Source of the DNA: Actinoplanes sp040639655
GTDB taxonomy: Bacteria > Actinomycetota > Actinomycetes > Mycobacteriales > Micromonosporaceae
Length of the DNA stretch: 64,000 nucleotides
NCBI RefSeq assembly: GCF_040639655.1
Contig: NZ_JBFAAI010000003.1
Location: forward strand, 496,001 to 560,000
Direction: 5' to 3'
Made by a program: the position numbers and the translations under genes. The notes below the pieces were generated by a model. That model saw only the letters and a list, made by a program, of their open reading frames with translations. It made no database searches and had not been told where the DNA came from. Positions 57,926-64,000 of the stretch are shown here, piece by piece. Each line of letters begins with the position of its first letter. Position 1 is the stretch's first letter.

Positions 57926-59043
57926 CGGCGGACCGCCGCGACTTCCGCGTAGGCCGACCGCACATCGGCGACCACGTCGGCCTCCCCGGGCCAGGTGGCG
58001 GCCTGCCGCGGGCCGCGGGCCGCGTAGTCGGCGCGCAGCTCCGGATCTCCGAGCAGCCGCCGGACCGCCGCGTCAAGCGCGTCGAGATCATTCGGCGGGA
58101 TCTGCACCGCCGCGTCCCCGACCAGGCCGGGGAGCCCGCCCACCGCGGTGGTGACCAGTGGCACCCCGGCGTGCAGCGCCTCCTGGGCGAACAGCTGCCG
58201 CGCCTCCCAGTCGCTGGTGATCACCGCGAGGTCGGCGCCGAGCAGCAGGTCCGGCACGTCGGTCCGGTGCCCGAGGAGGTGGACCGGTGCGTGCAGGCGC
58301 GACGCGCGCTGCGCCAGCGGCATGTAGCTGGGCCCGGAGCCGGCGATCACCACGACCGGGGCCGGGTCGAGGTCACGCCATCGGGCGGCCGCGTCGATCA
58401 GCAGGTCGTGGTGCTTCTGCGGGTGCAGGCGGCCGACCGACAGGATCAGCGGGGTCTCACCGCGCAGCCGGAACTCGGCGCGTACCGCCGCCCGGCTCCG
58501 TTTCGGCTGCGCCAGCTGCGGCGCGGCCACCGGGCCCAGTCGCGCCTTGCGGGCGCCGAGCGCCGTCGCCCGTCGCACCAGGTCATCGGAGGCGCCGAGG
58601 GTCAGCGCGGCGTTGCGCGCCACGATCCGCTCCAGCAGGGCGCCCGCCTGACCTTTCAGACCACGGGCGAGCACGGCGTTGTGCCAGGTCACCACCAGCG
58701 GCACGCCGGTCCGCGCGACCGAGGCCACGAACGCGGCCCGCAGACCGTGCGCGTGGATCACCTCGGCGTCGCGCCCGGCGATCGCCTTGCGCAGCTGCCG
58801 GATCGCGCCGGAGTCCTGCGGACCGGGGTCGGCCGGGATCTCCACCACCGAGAACTCGATGCCGCTCGCCGAGAACCCGAAGTGCTGATCCACCGCGGAC
58901 GGCCCGCACACCAGCACCCGGCAGCCGGCGGTGACCAGGCCGCGGGCCAGTGAGGCGACGTGCTGGCCGATCCCGCCGGTACTGGACGCCACCACCAGCA
59001 CGACCGAGCCGCGCCACTCCCCGTCGCTGCTCACGACCGGCAA
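57922..59043 (-). CDS. GT4-family glycosyltransferase
   Basis: 373 aa. VVLVVASSTGGIGQHVASLA (nucleotide-sugar side), EVIHAHGLRAAFVASVART, LILSVGRLHPQKHHDLLIDA and VITSDWEARQLFAQEALHAG (the E-x7-E motif) are GT4 (GT-B fold) hallmarks, with the donor-binding GVPLVTTAVGGLPGLVG following. It transfers sugar from a nucleotide donor, probably to a lipid-linked or wall acceptor given the MraY-like and MurJ-like neighbours. Its 3' end overlaps the next gene by 4 bases. Confidence 0.9.
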   Translation of the reverse strand: MPVVSSDGEWRGSVVLVVASSTGGIGQHVASLARGLVTAGCRVLVCGPSAVDQHFGFSASGIEFSVVEIPADPGPQDSGAIRQLRKAIAGRDAEVIHAHGLRAAFVASVARTGVPLVVTWHNAVLARGLKGQAGALLERIVARNAALTLGASDDLVRRATALGARKARLGPVAAPQLAQPKRSRAAVRAEFRLRGETPLILSVGRLHPQKHHDLLIDAAARWRDLDPAPVVVIAGSGPSYMPLAQRASRLHAPVHLLGHRTDVPDLLLGADLAVITSDWEARQLFAQEALHAGVPLVTTAVGGLPGLVGDAAVQIPPNDLDALDAAVRRLLGDPELRADYAARGPRQAATWPGEADVVADVRSAYAEVAAVRR

Positions 59044-59143
59044 ACCCCTCTCCCCTGTCGCACCGGTCCGACCGGCGTCCTGCCTCCGGCCCGGCCGGTT
59101 CCTGCTCGCGGCCCGGCGTCCGCCCGGAATCCCGGGGCGCCGG

Positions 59144-60727
59144 TCACCTGCGGAGGCGTCTCCCCAGCGTGCCGATCAGTGGTCCGAGGTCCCGCCGGTC
59201 CAGCACGAGGGCCACGGCGAGGAACACCCCGGCGACCACCACTCCGCCCAGCATGCCTTCAACGAGGCTGCCCAGCACGCCCGGGGTGGGCCAGAAGGCC
59301 GCGCCGAGACCGGCGACCACCCCCTGCCCGGCGAGGGCCGCGAACGCCGCCGCGAGCACCGCGGCCCCGGCCGCGCGGCCCAGCCCGGCCAGCGCCTCCC
59401 GGCCCGCGTGGCGGCGTACCGCCAGGACCAGCAGCACGCCGGTGACCGTCATGCCGATCGCGTTGGCCAGCCCCAGGCCGAACACCCGCGTACCGTCACC
59501 CGGCAGGGTCGTGACGACGATCACGGCCACACCGGCGGTGAGCCATCCCACGGCCGAGGCGACGGCGGCCGCAACGGTCGCGCCCCGCGCGTACAGCGCC
59601 CGCGACAGCAGCGCGAACAGCGCGTAACCGAACAGGCCCGGGGCGAACCCGACGACACCGGTGGCCGCGCCGCGCGCGTTCATCAGTGCGGCCACCGGAA
59701 CCGCCAGCCCGGCCAGCGCGGCCGTGCCGAGCCCGGCCAGCAGCACCACCGAGCGGGCGGTACCGGACAGCGCGGCCGCGAAGCCGGCCTCGTCGCCGCC
59801 CGAGAACGACGCCGCGAGCCGTGGATAGACGGCCGTGGCCAGCGGGACGGCGAGCACCGCCCACGGCAGCAGGAAGACCGTCTGTGCACCGGTGTAGTGC
59901 GCCATCTCCCGCGCCGCGAACACCACGATCAGTGCGGCCACCACCTGCTGCGCGCCGACCGTGACGGCGCCCGCCCAGCCCAGCCGCAGCGCCTGGCGGC
60001 CCTCGGCGCCGGGGAACCGCAGGTTCGGCCGGATCCGCAGCCCCAGCCGCGCGGCCGGAACCAGCAGGCAGAGGCTGAGCACGACCACGCCCAGGGTGGT
60101 GCCCACCGACAGGGTCAGCTCACCGGCACGGCTCAGCCCGGCGAACCCGGTGCGCGCGCCGTCGATCATGGCGTACGCGAGGTACGCCGTCATCACTGTC
60201 ACGCTCGACAGCAGGGGAGCGATCACCGGCCACGCGAACCGGTGATGTGCCTGCAGCACCCCGGTCAGCACGATCCCGACACCGTAGAGCGGCAGCTGCG
60301 GCGCGAAGACCCGCAGCATCCGGGCGGCGACCTCCTGATGTTCCGGCGGCACCCCGTCGAGCAGGCCGCTGATCGGGCCGGACGCCAGGAACACCGCCAC
60401 GGCCAGCGGCACGGTGAGCAGCAGCACCCAGGTGAGCAGTGCCGAGGTGACCCGCTGGACGCGGTCCCGGTCGCCGGCCGCCACGGCGCCGGCCAGCAGC
60501 GGCACCACGAGACTGGCCAGCGCTCCGCCGGCGACGAGTTCGAACACGATGTTCGGCACCAGGTTCGCGGCGAAGTAGAGGTCGGCCAGGCCGTCCTCGC
60601 CCACGGTGTAGAAGAACACCAGGGTGCGGCCGAACCCGGCCAGGCGGGCCACGATCGTCAGTACGGTGATCAGCGCGGCCGCGCCGGCGAGCTTGGCCGT
60701 CGTACCGCCGGAAGGTTGTGAGGTCAC
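59144..60727 (-). CDS. MurJ/MviN-like lipid II flippase homologue
   Basis: 527 aa, GTG start overlapping the stop of the upstream gene by 4 bases (GTGA); the longer start at 60772 is unlikely. Thirteen to fourteen membrane helices. Early segments RLAGFGRTLVFFYTVGEDGL, LADLYFAANLVPNIVFELVA and GGALASLVVPLLAGAVAAGD match the MOP superfamily MurJ pattern. MurJ flips undecaprenyl-linked peptidoglycan precursors; this homologue may instead move another lipid-linked glycan. Whether the organism has a second, housekeeping MurJ cannot be seen here. Confidence 0.88.
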   Translation of the reverse strand: MTSQPSGGTTAKLAGAAALITVLTIVARLAGFGRTLVFFYTVGEDGLADLYFAANLVPNIVFELVAGGALASLVVPLLAGAVAAGDRDRVQRVTSALLTWVLLLTVPLAVAVFLASGPISGLLDGVPPEHQEVAARMLRVFAPQLPLYGVGIVLTGVLQAHHRFAWPVIAPLLSSVTVMTAYLAYAMIDGARTGFAGLSRAGELTLSVGTTLGVVVLSLCLLVPAARLGLRIRPNLRFPGAEGRQALRLGWAGAVTVGAQQVVAALIVVFAAREMAHYTGAQTVFLLPWAVLAVPLATAVYPRLAASFSGGDEAGFAAALSGTARSVVLLAGLGTAALAGLAVPVAALMNARGAATGVVGFAPGLFGYALFALLSRALYARGATVAAAVASAVGWLTAGVAVIVVTTLPGDGTRVFGLGLANAIGMTVTGVLLVLAVRRHAGREALAGLGRAAGAAVLAAAFAALAGQGVVAGLGAAFWPTPGVLGSLVEGMLGGVVVAGVFLAVALVLDRRDLGPLIGTLGRRLRR

Positions 60728-61557
60728 GCCTGGGATTGCCGGCGGCCGAGGTCGTCGAGGGTACGCAGCCACGGGGTGTCCTGGATGACCTTGGTGAAGC
60801 TGACCTTCTCGCTCGCCGCGGTCAGCGCGGCCAGCGCCGCCAGGGCACCCGCCCGGCCGGTCGTCGAGGACCGCGCCACCAGCGCGACACCGAGCAGCGC
60901 ACCGAGCGCGTTCGCCCCCGAGTCGCCGAGCATGATCTCCTCGCCGAGGTCGTCGGGCAGCAGCGCGGCGCCCGCGCCCAGGGTGCCCGCCGTCATCGAC
61001 GCATTGCGGCCCACCGCCAGCGGCGCACCGATGATCGTGCCCGCCTTGATCGCCCGGCCCGGTCGCAGGTCCAGCAGGTTGAGCAGGTTCGCCGTGCCGG
61101 CGATCACCCCGGCGCCGAGCAGGACGTCGACGCCGCGCCCGAACCGCGAGGACCGGCCGCTGCCGATCAGCGCGGAGGCGGCGAGCCCGGCCGCACCCAC
61201 TCCGGCAACCTTGACGAGCCCGCTGGTGACCATGCCCTCGCGCAACGCGCCCAGGTGCCCGGCGAAACCCTTCGCCGCCTTCTGCTCCGGCCGGTTGCCG
61301 ACCACGTCGTCGTAGAAGCCGACCGCACCGCTGACCGCCCCGGCCACCGCCGCGGCGGCCGCCAGCCGGCCGGTCGGTGCCCCGGACGCCGCGCCGATCG
61401 TGGCGCCGGCCGCCAGGGCCGGACCGCCCGCGAGTGTCACGGTGCGCCCGTGGAAGTTGGTTCGCTCCAGCTCACGTGCCTTCGGGTCGCGGCGCACCCA
61501 GGCGAGCACATTCCGGGCGACGAGGGCACCGACGGCAGCGGAACGGAGGTAAGCCAT
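60724..61557 (-). CDS. MraY/WecA-like phosphoglycosyl transferase homologue
   Basis: 277 aa, shorter than MraY (about 360). Conserved polytopic segments of the polyprenyl-phosphate sugar-1-phosphate transferase superfamily: GFYDDVVGNRPEQKAAKGFA (D-D and K/G pattern), GTANLLNLLDLRPGRAIKAG (the N-x-x-N-L-x-D motif) and IMLGDSGANALGALLGVALV (G-D-S/T-G). Eight or so membrane helices. It probably attaches a sugar phosphate to a polyprenyl carrier, feeding the neighbouring flippase and glycosyltransferase. N-terminal two helices of MraY seem missing, so activity needs proof. Confidence 0.78.
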   Translation of the reverse strand: MAYLRSAAVGALVARNVLAWVRRDPKARELERTNFHGRTVTLAGGPALAAGATIGAASGAPTGRLAAAAAVAGAVSGAVGFYDDVVGNRPEQKAAKGFAGHLGALREGMVTSGLVKVAGVGAAGLAASALIGSGRSSRFGRGVDVLLGAGVIAGTANLLNLLDLRPGRAIKAGTIIGAPLAVGRNASMTAGTLGAGAALLPDDLGEEIMLGDSGANALGALLGVALVARSSTTGRAGALAALAALTAASEKVSFTKVIQDTPWLRTLDDLGRRQSQA

Positions 61558-61582
61558 GGCCGGAGAGTCTAGACGGGGACGG

Positions 61583-62518
61583 CTACGGCGCGGCCGACGG
61601 CACGATCGAGGTGGCGCCGGTGGCCAGGCCGTACTGGCCGACCTTGTTCTGCACCAGCCGCTCCACCGTGACCAGCGCCGTCGCGACCTGACCCTGCACG
61701 GTGCTCACGTTGTCCACCGTGGAGGTGACGGCGACCAGCGCCGGGTCGTTGCGGATGCCGGCGACCAGATTTCCGTCGCCCGCGTCGTCGCCGGCGACCA
61801 CCAACGGCTGACCCTGACCGAACTGCTCGGCCATGGTGAGCGCGTACTCCGTCTTCTTACCGGCTTCCTTGTCGGTCGGCGGCACCCCGGCCACCAGCAC
61901 GACCGCCTCGGCGCCACCGGTCGCACCCTCCTCAGCCGTGAGGTAGCCGGGCTGGGCGAAAGCGGCAAGCACCGCGGTCACGTCACCTGCCGTCGGCGGC
62001 GTCGGGCTGGTGCCGCGGTACAGGGTGCGGGCGAGCAGTGCGCTCGCCGTCTCGACGCCGTCGCTGTTGAGCGGCAGCCCGACCGTCGAGATGCTCGGCT
62101 GGGACAGCTCGTCGACCAGGAGCAGCAGCTCGTTGACCGTGCTCGGATCGAAGAACTTCTCCTCCACCCGGACCTGGGCGGTGATCGTCGCCCCGGCCAC
62201 GGTCAACATCTTCACCACACCGGCGGCCGGCTCCTCGGTGCCCGGCAGCGCCACCACCGCGATCTTGCGGCCGGTCAGCTTGCCGCCGAGCAGCATCGGC
62301 GCGATCTGGTTGGCGAACTCCTGGTTCCGGTTGACCTCGTCGTTCAACTTGTTGACCTGCTCACGGCGGACGTTGTTGTCCTTGTTGAGCGCGGCCAGAT
62401 TGTTGCGCAGGTTCTCGGAGACCGGGCCGTTGAGCGCCGCGGTGCCGACCACCAGACCGATCGCCAGAGCCAGGAATACCGCGGTGAGCGACACCACGTG
62501 GTACCGGAAGTTGATCAC
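61583..62518 (-). CDS. mctB: MctB/SteB-family protein
   Basis: 311 aa, GTG start with GAGGG 5 bases upstream. NFRYHVVSLTAVFLALAIGL is the family's N-terminal membrane anchor, followed by a coiled coil (LRNNLAALNKDNNVRREQVN) and a soluble extracytoplasmic domain (VVALPGTEEPAAGVVKML, VVLVAGVPPTDKE). Mycobacterial Rv1698 is described as MctB, linked to copper resistance; the corynebacterial homologue is SteB, which activates cell-wall hydrolases in cell separation together with SteA. The gene is adjacent to steA here, in the same operon. Confidence 0.93.
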   Translation of the reverse strand: MINFRYHVVSLTAVFLALAIGLVVGTAALNGPVSENLRNNLAALNKDNNVRREQVNKLNDEVNRNQEFANQIAPMLLGGKLTGRKIAVVALPGTEEPAAGVVKMLTVAGATITAQVRVEEKFFDPSTVNELLLLVDELSQPSISTVGLPLNSDGVETASALLARTLYRGTSPTPPTAGDVTAVLAAFAQPGYLTAEEGATGGAEAVVLVAGVPPTDKEAGKKTEYALTMAEQFGQGQPLVVAGDDAGDGNLVAGIRNDPALVAVTSTVDNVSTVQGQVATALVTVERLVQNKVGQYGLATGATSIVPSAAP

Positions 62519-62542
62519 AATGCCCTCAGGAGAACGTCGACC

Positions 62543-63727
62543 TCAGAAAAGATTGCCGAGCTGGAAGAGCAGATTGTCCCACCACTCGGACACGACGGTT
62601 AGGTACGCCTTCCCCACCGTGGACACCGCCATCGCCGAGGCCATCGCGGCCAGCGCCGACAGCACCAGCAGCAGCACCGCCGACCCGGAGATGCTCTGCC
62701 GGTAGAGCCGGCTCACACCTTTCGCGTCGACCAGCTTGCCGCCGACCTTGAGCCGGGTGAGGAACGTCGACGCCATGCCGCCGCGTCCCTTGTCGAGGAA
62801 CTCGACCAGGTTGGCGTGTGTACCGACCGCCACGATCAGGGACGCGCCCTTCTCGTCGGCGAGCAGCATCGCCAGATCCTCGCTGGTCGCCGCGGCCGGG
62901 AAGGTCAGCGCGTCGACACCGAGGTTCTCCACCCGCTTGAGGCCGGGCGCCCGCCCGTCCGGGTAGGCGTGCACCACGATCTCGGCGCCACAGCGCAGCA
63001 CGTCGTCGGTGACCGAGTCCATGTCCCCGATGATCATGTCGGGGGTGTAGCCGTTCTCCACCAGAGCGTCGGCACCGCCGTCGACGCCGATCAGAACCGG
63101 TTTGTACTCCCGGATGTACGGCCGGAGAACCTCCAGGTCCTCCTTGTAGTCGTAGCCGCGCACCACGATCAGCACGTGCCGCCCGCCGATCCGGGTCTGC
63201 ACGTCCGGCACACCGACACCGTCGAGCAGCAGGTCGCGTTCCTGCTTCAGATAGTCCATGGTGTTCGCGGCGAACGCCTCGAGCTGCACGGACAGTCCCT
63301 CGCGTGCGTCGGCCATCGACTTGGCGACGCTCTCCGCGTCCTGCCGCACACCGGACGCGACCGGCTCACCGTCGAGCAGCACCGTCTCGCCGTCGATCCC
63401 GATCGTCTGGCCCTCGCGCAGGCCGGCGAAGACGTCCTCGCCGAGATCGTCGACCAGGATCACGCCGCCCTGGATCAGCACCTCGGGACCCAGGTTCGGA
63501 TAGCGCCCCGAGATCGACGGTTTCGCGTTGAGCACCGCCCTGACCCCGGCGGCGACCAGCGAGTCGGCCGCCACCCGGTCCAGGTCGACGTGATCGATCA
63601 CGGCGATCTCGCCGGGTCGCAGCCGGCCGGTCAGGCGTTTGGTCCGCCGGTCCAGCCGGGCCACGCCGGAGACCGGACCGGGGTCGACGCTCCTGGTCCG
63701 GCGGAGGGTGGGAATGGGAAGTCGCAT
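62543..63727 (-). CDS. steA: Cytokinetic ring protein SteA
   Basis: 394 aa from ATG 63727; upstream starts at 63736 and 63784 are less likely. The body has a thiamin-pyrophosphokinase-like catalytic fold (VLIGVDGGADALVENGYTPD and MIIGDMDSVTDDVLRCGAEI) and a C-terminal membrane helix (GSAVLLLVLSALAAMASAM). SteA is known from Corynebacterium as a division-site protein acting with SteB. The mctB gene follows after 24 bp, and recN lies 59 bp upstream. Confidence 0.92.
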   Translation of the reverse strand: MRLPIPTLRRTRSVDPGPVSGVARLDRRTKRLTGRLRPGEIAVIDHVDLDRVAADSLVAAGVRAVLNAKPSISGRYPNLGPEVLIQGGVILVDDLGEDVFAGLREGQTIGIDGETVLLDGEPVASGVRQDAESVAKSMADAREGLSVQLEAFAANTMDYLKQERDLLLDGVGVPDVQTRIGGRHVLIVVRGYDYKEDLEVLRPYIREYKPVLIGVDGGADALVENGYTPDMIIGDMDSVTDDVLRCGAEIVVHAYPDGRAPGLKRVENLGVDALTFPAAATSEDLAMLLADEKGASLIVAVGTHANLVEFLDKGRGGMASTFLTRLKVGGKLVDAKGVSRLYRQSISGSAVLLLVLSALAAMASAMAVSTVGKAYLTVVSEWWDNLLFQLGNLF

Positions 63728-63786
63728 CCCGGCCATCCTGACATGCCACCGCACCCGACGGCCCCGCGACATGCGCCAGCTCACCT

Positions 63787-64000
63787 CTAGGAAGCGCGTT
63801 TCTCCCGCGCGGCCACGGAGAGTAACTCCTCAGCATGCGCGATACCCAGGTCGGAATCGGGCAGACCAGCCAGCATCCGGGACAATTCCCTGGCTCGCTC
63901 GGTTTCTTCCACAATGCGCACACCACTGGTGGTGATCGCCCCACCGGTGTCCTTCGCGACCACCAGGTGACGATCGGCGAATGCCGCGACCTGCGGCAGG
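63787..64000 (-). CDS. recN: DNA repair protein RecN, C-terminal part
   Basis: Only the last 70 or so codons lie in the window; the start is beyond the right edge. LPQVAAFADRHLVVAKDTGG, ITTSGVRIVEETERARELSR and MLAGLPDSDLGIAHAEELL are the C-terminal end of RecN, including the DRHLVV segment just after Walker B. RecN is an SMC-like ATPase of recombinational repair. recN-steA-mctB is a conserved actinobacterial order. Confidence 0.92.
   Translation of the reverse strand, partial: LPQVAAFADRHLVVAKDTGGAITTSGVRIVEETERARELSRMLAGLPDSDLGIAHAEELLSVAAREKRAS

Overview
This is a very GC-rich window with frequent GTG starts, tightly packed genes on both strands and typical actinobacterial families (DUF574 methyltransferase, PPOX/F420-type oxidoreductases, MctB/SteB, SteA, double-headed TetR). 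The gene content points to a filamentous actinomycete, most likely of the Micromonosporaceae (Actinoplanes-like). The genus is an inference from gene content and cannot be proved from the window alone.

Layout. (1) 0-2.4 kb is an accessory zone with a decayed IS transposase, a secreted protein carrying six-residue repeats, a decayed group II intron reverse transcriptase fragment and an atypical tRNA-Trp(CCA)-like gene. (2) 2.4-10.7 kb holds a SUKH/ankyrin protein, a DUF574 methyltransferase, an MpaB-type oxygenase, two secreted peptidases (M14 and trypsin), a PPOX protein, a NADAR protein, a GH26-like lipoprotein and a small secreted protein. (3) 10.7-17.4 kb is a fatty-acid degradation locus: long-chain acyl-CoA ligase, double TetR regulator, thiolase and FadB-type multifunctional enzyme. 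(4) 17.4-30.4 kb is mixed: phosphotransferase fold, truncated PIG-L deacetylase coupled to a small kinase, ABC exporter, second acyl-CoA synthetase, GGDEF-EAL protein, metallophosphoesterase, a MacA/MacB-like three-gene transporter and an orphan sugar-binding lipoprotein. Two clusters of one palindromic repeat family lie at 17.4 and 30.3 kb.

(5) 30.4-64 kb is a conserved chromosome-maintenance and envelope block, transcribed leftwards: recN-steA-mctB-(MraY-like)-(MurJ-like)-(GT4)-(phosphatase-like membrane protein)-pyrG-NUDIX ... ald-xerD-parA-(M50-like) ... scpA-scpB-rluB. Two accessory islands interrupt it. Island A (33.4-42.5 kb) carries a glycerol catabolic cluster (two GlpK, IclR, GlpD), acylphosphatase, a methyltransferase, GNAT, a Lys-rich miniprotein and an MFS transporter. 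Island B (46.4-53.3 kb) carries a barstar-domain protein, PPOX, a tandem-repeat tract, a MarR/DUF6069 pair, a VOC protein, two UGT-type glycosyltransferases and a TetR with duplicated operators.

How the genes work together: acyl-CoA ligase, thiolase and FadB form a beta-oxidation route probably sensed by the double TetR. GlpK and GlpD feed glycerol into glycolysis under IclR control. ParA, ScpA/B and XerD act in chromosome segregation and dimer resolution. The SteA/MctB (SteB) division genes sit in one probable operon with a lipid-linked glycan toolkit (phosphoglycosyl transferase-like, flippase-like, glycosyltransferase), which is the most interesting functional hypothesis in the window.
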